Of a stretch of DNA of 64,000 bases, positions 25,349 through 33,357 are shown piece after piece. Made by a program: the position numbers and the translations under genes. The stretch spans positions 62,001 through 126,000 of the forward strand of contig NZ_JAXOUF010000009.1 in NCBI RefSeq assembly GCF_034424805.1, given 5' to 3'. Numbering within the stretch: position 1 is the first letter of the stretch; every line of letters starts with the position of its first letter. The notes under the pieces were generated by a model. The model saw only the letters and a program-made list of their open reading frames with translations, did no database searches and was not told the DNA's origin. Source of the stretch: Labrys sedimenti (GTDB lineage Bacteria > Pseudomonadota > Alphaproteobacteria > Rhizobiales > Labraceae).

Positions 25349-25641
25349 GAATTCGTCAAGCCTGCAGCAAAGGGCGCGTCCGCTGGCAGCCCGTGATATG
25401 GTCCGAAAGCGGCCACGCGGGGCATTATCCGGCAGGCCAGACGGGCTTTTCGCGAAGGAAATGCCTTAAAGAGATCGACTCATTGAGGGCTGTATTCGTG
25501 GGAGCGCCGACGTCCTCGTCCGCTCTTGGAAGCGCCGCCTTTGTCGAAGGGGAAGAGCGGACGAGGACGTCCGCGCTCCCAGAAATGCCCACGCCGATGG
25601 ATCAATCTTTTCATGAGCCGGTATTTCCTGCACCGTAAGCC
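25349..25641. other. Gene-free stretch with a hairpin doublet
   Basis: Between the ArsR promoter and the end of the Rap1a/Tai-like gene, the only structure I see is the 28-bp inverted repeat at 25500-25580. The remaining sequence has no supported gene. Confidence 0.6.
25500..25580. repeat. Inverted pair of REP-like hairpins (GCGGACGTCC type)
   Basis: The left arm 25500-25527 and right arm 25553-25580 are inverted copies with 27 of 28 matches, starting GGGAGCGC and ending CGCTCTT. Each arm holds a small hairpin, GCGGAC-GTCCTC-GTCCGC (one base altered in the left copy). The loop between arms is 25 nt. Confidence 0.78.
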
Positions 25642-26007
25642 TCAGGAGCAGGGCCATTTCTCGCGCAGGGCCGTGGTGGCGAGGACGACGAAAGGCTCTT
25701 TGAGCCGATCGGGATGGGCGTCGAGGAAGGCCGAGACCACGGCTGCCGTCTGCGCAACCGACACGTCGACCGGCTTGCAGATACGGCTATCCGATGTCAG
25801 CAGGCGCCCCGTCGAGGCAAGATCCTCGATCTCGATCGCGCAATGCAGGGACGGAAGTACGAGTTCGCTCGGTGTCGGCCCGGTATTGGCTGCCAGGCTG
25901 CGGCAGGCCGCGCGATAATAGTCACCGCTGTTCGGCAGGGTTTCGGCCGTCACAGGTATGCAAAAGCCGGTCAAGCAAAGGGCTGAAAGCAGGAATTTTC
26001 TCACCAT
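25642..26007 (-). CDS. Rap1a/Tai-family exported protein
   Basis: This 121-residue protein has a signal peptide (MVRKFLLSALCLTGFCIPVTA). Its mature part has the Rap1a/Tai layout: an early cysteine (YYRAACRSLA), a middle LHCAIEIEDL, ICKPVDVSVAQTAAVVSAFLDAHPDRL and a C-terminal LATTALREKWPC. Named members are periplasmic immunity proteins against type VI secretion amidases, but the domain is widespread without such effectors. No amidase or secretion gene is nearby, so the immunity role is unproven. ATG at 26007 follows GAGGATTTCCC. Confidence 0.72.
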   Translation of the reverse strand: MVRKFLLSALCLTGFCIPVTAETLPNSGDYYRAACRSLAANTGPTPSELVLPSLHCAIEIEDLASTGRLLTSDSRICKPVDVSVAQTAAVVSAFLDAHPDRLKEPFVVLATTALREKWPCS

Positions 26008-26267
26008 GGGAAATCCTCGATATGCCAGCTTGTCCCGGTAAACTGGCATTTGCGGGGCGGCATGGTCAATCAGACACGCCTCCCCGATGGGCCTGACCTG
26101 GCGCGCGCCATGGAAGGAGCGGGCGTCAGGACGTTTTTCGCCGAGCCAAGATCGCAGGGATCATTCACGACTTCCATAGTAAAACAATACAAAACGGCTT
26201 TCGATGATCGTATAGACTTATATTTCCGACCACATGCACACAAGCGCGCTTGTTCGCTGGGGAAGCC

Positions 26268-27638
26268 ATGTTCGTTTCAAGTTCCAAACGATTTCTCGCC
26301 GACTTAGCAGTGGCAGCGCCTATGTTTGCGCCGATGGCAGGCCATGCCGGCGATATCGAGTTGCAGCCACAGCAGATGCGAGAAGATCTTGCTTTCCTGA
26401 AGCAACGCTGGGCGCCGCTCGACAAGAGTTTCAGCGACGAGCAACGGCAAGCCTTCAGCCGCCGGATCGAGGAAACCGAGACCGCGGCAGACAAGCTCAT
26501 GCCGGAGGACTTCGCCCTCGACGTCATGGGAGCTGTCGCTCTCGCCGGCAATGGCCACACCAACGCCAATGTCGCCGCCTATCTCGGCCCCGATCTGCCG
26601 ATCCGTGCCTGATGGTTCGCTGATGGTCTGTTCATCGTCAAGACCCATCCGGCCTATGGCCACCTGCTCGGAGCCCGTATCGACAAGATCGGCGTCTTAT
26701 CGGCGGAGCAAGCCTTGCAGCAGGTCGAGCCCTATCTGGCCGGCGTGCGCCAGCGCAGACGCTTCCTTGCTCCGGGCTATCTGGTCAATCCACGAATCCT
26801 GAAGAAGATCGGTGCGACAGACACCGTTTCCGCCATTCCCTTCACAGTACGGTCGGCGGATGGCAGCCCGCAAACGCCGCGCCTGGAAGCCGTCGTAGCC
26901 GATCCGGGCGACGAGCGCAGGTCCGGGCTGAACCGAGGCTATTCCGTCCTGATCCCGGATGCGAAGGACCTGCCGGACCGCTGGCTGCATATAATTGATG
27001 CGAAGACCGATCTTTCGCCGCTCTACAGCACGCGCGGCGACGTCAAGGCCTTCATGATCCAGCCTTCAGGCAACACGCTCTATATTCGCAACGACACCGT
27101 CGCGAGCGTCGACGATACGCCGCTCGCCCAGAAGCTCTCCGCCATCGTCAGGGACGAGATTCTTGCGCACAAACCCAAGCATGTCATCGTCGACCTGCGC
27201 CTGAACAATGGCGGCGATTTCTTCAATACGATCCTGTTCGCGCAGGCCCTGCCGCGGCTCCTGCCCGAGGATGGCCGCATCTTCGTGCTGGTGAGCCGGG
27301 CGACCTTTTCCGCCGGCATCGTCACCGCCGCCATGATCAAGGGCGCTGGCGGGGGTAAGGTCGTGTTCATCGGCGAGCCCATGGGCGATACCGGGCAGTT
27401 CTGGGCCGAGGGCCGGAAGATGACACTGCCGCATTCGAAGATCGCGGTGCGCTACAGCGACCAGTTCGAGGGTTACGAGAAGGGCTGCACGGACACGCGC
27501 AACTGCTATTGGGCGACGGTGGCGTTCGGCCCCCGCGGCATCTTGCTGGCGCCCGACATGGCCATCGATGTCGCCTTTGCCGACTATGCAGCCGGACGTG
27601 ACCCCGTACTGGCCGAGGCGCTCGAGCTTGCGCGATGA
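26268..27638 (+). pseudogene. S41-like peptidase gene interrupted by an in-frame TGA
   Basis: The frame runs from ATG 26268 (GGGGAA upstream), through a signal-like start and a helical region, to TGA at 26610-26612. It then continues in the same frame as WFADGLFIVKTHPAYGHLLGARIDKIG without a gap up to 27638. The downstream part has the S41 core: HVIVDLRLNNGGDFFNTI and SRATFSAGIVTAAMIKGAGGGKVVFIGEP, with the likely nucleophile Ser in TFSAG. Text on both sides of the TGA reads as one protein (LPIRA-stop-WFADG), so a single base change, perhaps TGG to TGA, or a sequencing error broke a gene of about 456 residues. Internal restart at 26715 would lack the N-terminal part. I see no selenocysteine context. 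Confidence 0.75.
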
Positions 27639-27753
27639 CCCCTTTTGCAGGCGATCCGCCGCGCCGGAACAAGCACGGGCCGGTAACAAGGCTTGCTCGG
27701 TTGTCGTAGGATGAAGCAGGAGCCGAACCACCTTGCTGCGAGGAGACCTGCCC

Positions 27754-28230
27754 ATGCCGACACGCCGCGATTTTTTGGGCCTGGCGCTGCTGGGAGGCGC
27801 GAGCTTTGCCTTCGCACGGCCTGCAGCGGCACGTCCTGCCCGCCTCGTACTCAGCGAGGCGGAATGGCATCGGCGGCTGACGCCGGCCCAATTCGCCATC
27901 CTGCGAGGGGCAGGCACCGAGCCCGCCTTCACCAGCCCGCTGCTGCATGAAGGGCGATCGGGCCGTTTCACTTGCGCGGGCTGCGGTACCGTCTTGTTTT
28001 CGTCCCGTGCCAAATATGACAGCGACACCGGATGGCCGAGTTTCTGGGCTCCACTCGGTCGGTCGGTACGGACCAGCCGGGACAACAGCCTCGGTATGAC
28101 CAGGATTGCGGTGGCCTGCGCCCGTTGTGAGGGACATCTCGGCCATGTCTTCGACGATGGCCCCAAGCCCACGGGACTGCGCTACTGCATCAATGGGCTG
28201 GCCTTGGCCTTCGTGGCGGGCGCGGCCTGA
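27754..28230 (+). CDS. msrB: Tat-exported peptide-methionine (R)-S-oxide reductase
   Basis: This enzyme reduces methionine-R-sulfoxide in proteins. A twin-arginine signal (MPTRRDFLGLALLGGASFAFA) directs it to the periplasm, where it would repair oxidised exported proteins. The zinc site is CAGC and CARC, the substrate region reads YDSDTGWPSFWAP, and the catalytic cysteine is in LRYCINGLAL. GAGGAG lies upstream of ATG 27754, and an earlier in-frame start is not needed. It has no msrA partner here and stands alone between the broken S41 gene and an exported protein. Confidence 0.9.
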   Translation: MPTRRDFLGLALLGGASFAFARPAAARPARLVLSEAEWHRRLTPAQFAILRGAGTEPAFTSPLLHEGRSGRFTCAGCGTVLFSSRAKYDSDTGWPSFWAPLGRSVRTSRDNSLGMTRIAVACARCEGHLGHVFDDGPKPTGLRYCINGLALAFVAGAA

Positions 28231-28335
28231 CAAATTGCCTTTGTCGCGCGGCCGTAATTTGTTCGTGAATTGTTCTTGTTTCTGGCGCGGGCCGGTTTAT
28301 GATCGGGCATTCTTTCCCTTCGGAGAAATTGCGCA

Positions 28336-28848
28336 ATGCCCACCTCCAGCCGCGCCGGCCTGGCCTTGATAGCATTGATGGCCGCCCTGCAAACCGGGCC
28401 CGCCTTGGCCGAGACGACAGCCTGCAAGCCGTTCAAATGGTCGCTGACTCGCGAGCAGAGCTGGTTCCAGGCCTCGCCGCAGACTTTGGCTTCGGGCGGG
28501 ACGCTGGCCAAGGTCGACGGAGCCGCCGACCTGCAGCTCAGCCCGGTGGCGGATCTCAAATTTCCAGTCACAACCGGACGCCAGCCGGCGACAGGCACCT
28601 TTGGTGCGCTGCTGACCCTGCCGCCGATCGAAAAGGCCGGCCTCTATCAGGTCACGCTCTCGGATGAAGGCTGGATCGATGTCGTCCAGGCTGGCGCAAC
28701 GGTGAAATATTCGGCGGCGACCGGCCAGAAGGCCTGCACGGGCCTGCGCAAGAGCGTGCGCTTCAACCTGGCGGCGGGGCCGGTTTCGCTGCAGATCAGC
28801 GGTGTGAAGGCACAGACCATCAAGGTCGCCGTGGCGCCGGCCGAGTAG
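28336..28848 (+). CDS. Exported protein of unknown function
   Basis: This 170-residue protein has a signal peptide (AGLALIALMAALQTGPALA) and a mature part with two cysteines likely to pair (ACKPFKWSLTRE and KACTGLRKS). The segment GLYQVTLSDEGWIDVVQ and the final LQISGVKAQTIKVAV suggest a beta-rich fold. I recall relatives in Rhizobiales labelled homogentisate 1,2-dioxygenase, but no dioxygenase residues are visible and I do not accept that name. Its end overlaps the convergent HxlR gene by 29 bp. Confidence 0.72.
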   Translation: MPTSSRAGLALIALMAALQTGPALAETTACKPFKWSLTREQSWFQASPQTLASGGTLAKVDGAADLQLSPVADLKFPVTTGRQPATGTFGALLTLPPIEKAGLYQVTLSDEGWIDVVQAGATVKYSAATGQKACTGLRKSVRFNLAAGPVSLQISGVKAQTIKVAVAPAE

Positions 28849-29287
28849 CAGCCGGCACCGGCTGCTCGTCCCGTGTGGTTGCCCGCTGGACGGGGCAGGT
28901 CCGGTCGAACACGGCGCGCGCCTCCAGAATGGCAGTGCGGTGGGCGAAGGCCCATTGGCCGAGCGCGCTCACCGGCATGCGTAGCGAATGGCCGAGTTCG
29001 GTGAGTTCATAATCGACGCGCGGCGGAATGCTGGGCGTCACGCTGCGGCTGACGAGGCCGTCACGCTCCAGGCCTCGCAACGTGAGCGTCAGCATGCGCT
29101 GCGAGATGCCGTCGATGCGGCGCTTGATCTCGCTGAAACGCTGGGGACCCTGGCTCAGCGCCATCACGATCAGGATGCTCCACTTGTCGCCGATGCGGGA
29201 CAGGATTTCGGTGACCGGCCGGCAGCTCTCGGTGAGGCTGTCCCTGTCCTCGTCCCCGCTGGTTACATCCATGTCACCTACGGCCAT
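28820..29287 (-). CDS. HxlR-family transcriptional regulator
   Basis: This 155-residue winged-helix regulator contains the HxlR core: CRPVTEILSRIGDKWSILIVMALSQGPQRFSEIKRRIDGISQRMLTLTLRGLERDGLV region, then VDYELTELGHSL. A cysteine just before the domain (SCRPV) is the position used for redox or electrophile sensing in some family members. ATG at 29287 has AAGGAGG upstream. It is divergent from a luciferase-like monooxygenase, its probable target, with a GTTAC/GTAAC dyad between them. Confidence 0.88.
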   Translation of the reverse strand: MAVGDMDVTSGDEDRDSLTESCRPVTEILSRIGDKWSILIVMALSQGPQRFSEIKRRIDGISQRMLTLTLRGLERDGLVSRSVTPSIPPRVDYELTELGHSLRMPVSALGQWAFAHRTAILEARAVFDRTCPVQRATTRDEQPVPAATRPAPRRP

Positions 29288-29334
29288 GAATGTGCCTCCT
29301 TGTACCTCGTATGACTGTACCATATTTAGCCTCA

Positions 29335-29349
29335 GTTACGTTTTGTAAC
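29335..29349. promoter_or_regulatory. HxlR operator candidate
   Basis: GTTAC and GTAAC flank GTTTT, a 15-bp dyad in the 119-bp region between the divergent HxlR and monooxygenase starts. Confidence 0.5.
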
Positions 29350-29406
29350 CAGAAGATTTCAACCTGGAAACCCGGGACGCTCCCTTCCCGGTGAGGCGCG
29401 ACAGAT

Positions 29407-30450
29407 ATGGAACTCGGCCTGTACACCTTCGCGGAAACCACCGCGGATCCCGCCACCGGAACCGTCATCAGCGCGCAGGGGCGCATTGCCAATCTGATGG
29501 AGGAGGTCGAACTCGCCGACCAGCTCGGCCTCGATGTCTTCGGCATCGGCGAGCATCATCGTCCCGATTTCGCTGCCTCCACCCCGGCCGTGCTGCTGGC
29601 GGCGGCGGCCATGCGCACCAAGCGCATCCGCCTCACCAGCGCCGTCACCGTGCTGAGCTCGGACGATCCGGTGCGCGTGTTCCAGGAATTCTCCACCGTT
29701 GACCTGTTGTCGGGCGGGCGGGCCGAGATCTTGGCCGGGCGAGGCTCCTTCATCGAGTCCTTCCCGCTGTTCGGCTACGACCTCAAGGACTATGACAGCC
29801 TGTTCGCCGAGAAGCTGGACCTGCTCTTGAAGATCCGCGAGCAGACCACGCTGAGCTGGCAGGGCGAGCATCGCGCGCCGCTCGACCGGCAGAGCATCTA
29901 TCCGCGTCCTGTCCAGCAGCCCCTGCCGGTCTGGGTCGGCGTCGGCGGCAATCCGCAGTCGGTGATCCGCGCGGGCACGCTCGGCCTGCCGATGGCGCTC
30001 GCCATCATCGGGGGCGAGCCTGCGCGCTTCAAGCCGCTGGTCGATCTCTATCGCGAAGCGGCCCGCCGGGCCGGGCATGATCCGGCCAAGCTTCCGGTCA
30101 GCATCAACTCGCATGGCTATATCGGCGAGGACAGAGACAAGGCGGCGGACGAGATCTTCCCCTATTATGTCGACGTCATGGGCCGTATCGGCCGCGAGCG
30201 CGGCTGGCCGCCGCTGAGCCGGGCGCAGTTCGAAGCCTCGCGCGCCCCGCGCGGTTCGGATTTCGTCGGCGATCCCCAGCAGGTGATCGACAAGATCCTG
30301 GCCGAGCATGAATTGTTCCGGCACCAGCGCTTCCTGATCAAGTTCTCGATGGGCAGCATCCCCCATGCCAAGATGATGAAATCGATCGAACTCTTCGGTA
30401 CAGTGGTTGCTCCCGCTATCCGCAAGGCACTGGCGCCCGTGCCGGCATAA
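29407..30450 (+). CDS. Luciferase-like (LLM class) flavin-dependent oxidoreductase
   Basis: This is a 347-residue TIM-barrel flavoprotein of the bacterial luciferase family. Landmarks are LADQLGLDVFGIGEHHRPDF, TSAVTVLSSDDPVRVFQEF, LSGGRAEILAGRGSF and SINSHGYIGEDRDKA. Such enzymes use reduced FMN or F420 from a partner; no reductase gene is nearby. The substrate is unknown. The divergent HxlR regulator suggests induction by a toxic small molecule, which is inference from context. Confidence 0.88.
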   Translation: MELGLYTFAETTADPATGTVISAQGRIANLMEEVELADQLGLDVFGIGEHHRPDFAASTPAVLLAAAAMRTKRIRLTSAVTVLSSDDPVRVFQEFSTVDLLSGGRAEILAGRGSFIESFPLFGYDLKDYDSLFAEKLDLLLKIREQTTLSWQGEHRAPLDRQSIYPRPVQQPLPVWVGVGGNPQSVIRAGTLGLPMALAIIGGEPARFKPLVDLYREAARRAGHDPAKLPVSINSHGYIGEDRDKAADEIFPYYVDVMGRIGRERGWPPLSRAQFEASRAPRGSDFVGDPQQVIDKILAEHELFRHQRFLIKFSMGSIPHAKMMKSIELFGTVVAPAIRKALAPVPA

Positions 30451-30458
30451 GGCGACAT

Positions 30459-30500
30459 AAAGCAACGCTTTTGCTTGAAAACAGACAAAAGTGTTGCTTT
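30459..30500. promoter_or_regulatory. Long inverted repeat upstream of the kinase, with frc motif
   Basis: AAAGCAACGCTTTTG (30459-30473) and CAAAAGTGTTGCTTT (30486-30500) pair at 14 of 15 positions. The centre holds GCTTGAAAACAGACAAAA (30473-30490), which recurs with 16 of 18 matches before frcB. It could end the upstream gene, but the second copy argues for a regulator site shared by the kinase and the sugar importer. Confidence 0.65.
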
Positions 30501-30550
30501 GCTCGCGATGGCGCCTAAGCTGAGCCTGCAGAAGTGGGAAAGGCGCAGCC

Positions 30551-32110
30551 ATGACACGTCGCTATCTGATCGGCCTCGATTATGGCACGGAATCGGCGCG
30601 TGGCGTGCTCGTCGATGCCGATAGCGGCGAGCAGGTCGCCAGCCACGCGGTGCCCTATCGCCATGGCGTGATGACCCGCCTGCCCGAGGGGCCAGCCTTG
30701 CCGCCGCTCTGGGCGCTCCAGAACGCCGACGACTATACCGAGGCGGCCCAGGCTATCCTGTCGACTCTCGGCCGGGACAGGCAGATCGAGGGCATCGGCC
30801 TCGGTTTCACCGCCAGTTCGCCGCTCCCTGCCACGGCGGAGGGCGTGCCGCTCTCCCGCCTCCATCCGCAGGATCCGCACGCCTATGTGAAACTATGGAA
30901 GCATGGTGCTGCCCAGGCGCAGGCCGAGTCCATCAACGCCCGGGGAGGGGCTTTCCTCGACAATTTCGGCGGCAAGCTTTCGGCCGAGTGGCTGCTGGCC
31001 AAGGCGGCGCAACTGGCGCAGGAGGCACCGCAGCTCTGGCAGGAGACGGGGCGCTTCATCGAGGCGGGTGACTGGCTCGTCTGGCAATTGATGGGCGAGG
31101 AAACACGCAGCCTCGGCTTTGCCGCCTACAAGGCGCAATATGCCGATGCGGCCGGCTATCCCGACGGCATCGTTCCGGGCCTCGCCGACCGCGTGAAGCC
31201 GCCCCTGCGGGTCGGCAGTTCGGCGGGGGGCTTGTCGGCGGCGTGGCGCGCGCGCACCGGCATCCGCGGGCAGGCGGCAGTCGCCGTGGCGGTGATCGAT
31301 TCCCATGTCGTGCTGCCGGCCGTCGGCGGCGTCAGCGATGGCTGCCTCGTCGGGGCTCTCGGCACCTCTGCCGTCTATCTGATGCTCGGCCGCGAATTCC
31401 GGCCCTTGCCCCGGGGCATCGAGGGTGTGGCCTTCGATGGGTCGGTGCGTGACCTGTGGTGCTATGAATCGGGCCAGGCCGGTTTCGGCGATACGCTCGC
31501 CTGGTTCGTCAAAACCTTTCCGCGCGCCGCGGATCCGGCCGAGAATTTCAGGCTCTACAATGAGGAAGCGGCTGGCCTTGTGCCGGGTGCCAATCACTTG
31601 CTGGCACTCGACTGGTGGAGCGGCAACCGCGTGCCTCTGGCCGATTCCGGCCTGAGCGGTCTCATCCTCGGCCTGACCACGGGCACGACGGCGGCGGGTA
31701 TCTACAGGGCTCTGCTGGAGTCGCTCGCCTATGGTGCGCGCAGCATCCAGGATCTCTTCATCGCAGGGGGCTTCAGCATTGACCGTCTCATCCTGTCGAG
31801 CGGCCTAGCCCGCAACAATCCCTTGCTGGTGCAGATCATGGCCGATGTCTTTGCGCGGGAGGTCGAGGTTCCCGAAATCGACAATCCCACTGCGGTGGGA
31901 GCAGCCATTCATGGCGCTGTCGCGGCCGGGATCGTCGCCGACTATCCCGAAGGCGGCGCAAGGTTCGGCGCGCGGGCGTTCAAGACCTATCGGCCGGATG
32001 CCCGAGCCGCATCGGTCTATGCCGATCTCTATCGCAACTACGCCGCCCTGGCCGGCAATCAACCCCTGCGGGCTGTGATGCATGGGCTCAACCGGATCGG
32101 TGGGGTTTGA
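30551..32110 (+). CDS. FGGY carbohydrate kinase, ribulokinase-like
   Basis: This 519-residue sugar kinase of the FGGY family begins RRYLIGLDYGTESARGVLVDADSGE (phosphate-1 motif) and has the FGGY-type adenosine region GALGTSAVYLML and the late LILSSGLARNNPLLVQIMADVF. The run CYESGQAGFGDTLAWFVKTF matches the AraB-type branch. ATP-dependent phosphorylation of a ketose or sugar alcohol imported by the adjacent frcBCA system is likely. The sugar itself is not determined. GGAAAGGCGC precedes the ATG. Confidence 0.88.
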   Translation: MTRRYLIGLDYGTESARGVLVDADSGEQVASHAVPYRHGVMTRLPEGPALPPLWALQNADDYTEAAQAILSTLGRDRQIEGIGLGFTASSPLPATAEGVPLSRLHPQDPHAYVKLWKHGAAQAQAESINARGGAFLDNFGGKLSAEWLLAKAAQLAQEAPQLWQETGRFIEAGDWLVWQLMGEETRSLGFAAYKAQYADAAGYPDGIVPGLADRVKPPLRVGSSAGGLSAAWRARTGIRGQAAVAVAVIDSHVVLPAVGGVSDGCLVGALGTSAVYLMLGREFRPLPRGIEGVAFDGSVRDLWCYESGQAGFGDTLAWFVKTFPRAADPAENFRLYNEEAAGLVPGANHLLALDWWSGNRVPLADSGLSGLILGLTTGTTAAGIYRALLESLAYGARSIQDLFIAGGFSIDRLILSSGLARNNPLLVQIMADVFAREVEVPEIDNPTAVGAAIHGAVAAGIVADYPEGGARFGARAFKTYRPDARAASVYADLYRNYAALAGNQPLRAVMHGLNRIGGV

Positions 32111-32137
32111 CAGTCACGGCGAGCAGGATGCCGTTAT

Positions 32138-32155
32138 GCCTGAAAACAGGCAAAA
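32138..32155. promoter_or_regulatory. Second copy of the frc motif, before frcB
   Basis: GCCTGAAAACAGGCAAAA contains the perfect hairpin GCCTG-AAAA-CAGGC. It matches the site before the kinase at 16 of 18 positions and lies 108 bp before the frcB start codon. Confidence 0.65.
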
Positions 32156-32262
32156 TATATTTGCAATCATTCAGCGATGATGCATTAATCCGCTGCCGAT
32201 GATGGAAAGGCCATCGTCGAGAAGAGAGCGCCAAGCTCCATTCAAAAACCTGGGAGGATTTC

Positions 32263-33282
32263 ATGTCAGCGCTTCGCCTGAGCCGCATCGTCGCATCCAC
32301 TGCTCTTGCCACCACTGCCGCCTTTGGCTTTGTCGCATTCTCTTCCCTCGCCGCGGCCGACAAGGCCCAGGCGGCCGGAGAGGTGATTGTCGGCCTGGTC
32401 ACCAAGACCGAGGTCAATCCCTATTTCGTCAAGCTGCGCCAGGCCGCCGAGGCCGAAGCCAAGAAGAAGGGCCTCAAGCTGATCGCCCGCTTCGGCAAGT
32501 TCGACGGCGACAATGAAGGCCAGGTCGCGGCGATCGAGGACCTGATCTCCGCCGGTGCCAAGGGCATCCTGGTGACGCCCAACAACTCCACCGGCATGCT
32601 CGGCATCATCAAGAAGGCACGCGACTCCGGCATCCTGGTGATCGCCCTGGACACGGCGACCGATCCGGCCGATGCGGTCGATGCCACCTACGCCACCGAC
32701 AATTTCGAGGCCGGCGTCAAGCAGGGCACCTATGCCAAGAAGGCGATGGGCGACAAGAAGCCAGTGCTCGCCATGCTCGACGGCACGCCGGGCGGCACGG
32801 TCGATACCTTCCGCCACAATGGCTATCTGCAGGGCTTCGGCATCAAGGAAGGCGACCCGGTTATCGCCGGCTCCGCCATCACCAATGGCGCGCAGGACAA
32901 GGGCCAGACCGGCATGGAGAACCTGCTGTCGAAGAATGGCGACATCAATGTCGTCTACACCATCAACGAGCCGGCAGCGGCTGGCGGCTATGCTGCCCTG
33001 AAGTCCTTCGGCAAGGCCAAGGCCGTGATGCTGACCTCGATCGACGGCAGCTGCCAGGGCGTGAAGGACGTCAAGTCCGGCAAGGTCGCCGCCACCGTGA
33101 TGCAGTTCCCCTACAAGATGGCAGTCGCCGGCGTCGACGCGGTCGCCGAATATGCCAAGACCGGCAAGAAGCCGAGCGGCTTCATCAACACCGGTTCGGA
33201 GCTGATCACCGACAAGCCGATGGCCGGTCTCGACTCCAAGGACACGGCCTGGGGCCTCAAGAATTGCTGGGGCGGCGAGTAA
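32263..33282 (+). CDS. frcB: Sugar ABC transporter periplasmic binding protein (FrcB-like)
   Basis: This 339-residue protein has a signal peptide (LATTAAFGFVAFSSLAAA) and a ribose-type binding fold. Similarity to rhizobial fructose-binding FrcB is seen in VTKTEVNPYFVKLRQAAEAEA, DGDNEGQVAAIEDLISAGAKGILVTP, INVVYTINEPAAAGGYAALKS, and the end NTGSELITDKPMAGLDSKDTAWGLKNCWG. It would capture fructose or a related sugar in the periplasm. GGGAGGATTTC precedes ATG. The permease and ATPase follow in order. Confidence 0.87.
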   Translation: MSALRLSRIVASTALATTAAFGFVAFSSLAAADKAQAAGEVIVGLVTKTEVNPYFVKLRQAAEAEAKKKGLKLIARFGKFDGDNEGQVAAIEDLISAGAKGILVTPNNSTGMLGIIKKARDSGILVIALDTATDPADAVDATYATDNFEAGVKQGTYAKKAMGDKKPVLAMLDGTPGGTVDTFRHNGYLQGFGIKEGDPVIAGSAITNGAQDKGQTGMENLLSKNGDINVVYTINEPAAAGGYAALKSFGKAKAVMLTSIDGSCQGVKDVKSGKVAATVMQFPYKMAVAGVDAVAEYAKTGKKPSGFINTGSELITDKPMAGLDSKDTAWGLKNCWGGE

Positions 33283-33308
33283 GCCTTACCGGTTTTTCCT
33301 CCAGATTG

Positions 33309-33336
33309 GGCGGGCCGGTTTCCTGACCGGCCCGCC
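33309..33336 (+). terminator. Intercistronic hairpin after frcB
   Basis: GGCGGGCCGGT and ACCGGCCCGCC form a perfect 11-bp stem with a 6-nt loop and no T-run. Such stems after binding-protein genes usually protect the upstream mRNA so that it is made in excess over the permease. Confidence 0.6.
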
Positions 33337-33357
33337 ATCCATATCGTCGAGGATCGT

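Noticed and set aside
25642..26007. Toxin-immunity system formed by the Rap1a/Tai-like gene and the broken S41 gene
   Set aside because: The S41-like product is not an amidase effector, the genes are divergent and no secretion component is present.
26610..26612. Selenocysteine or programmed read-through at the TGA
   Set aside because: The S41 family is not known to use selenocysteine, no stable stem directly after the codon is evident, and a simple nonsense change explains the data.
28336..28848. Homogentisate 1,2-dioxygenase label for this gene family
   Set aside because: The protein is 170 residues with a signal peptide and lacks the cupin iron ligands and size of that enzyme.
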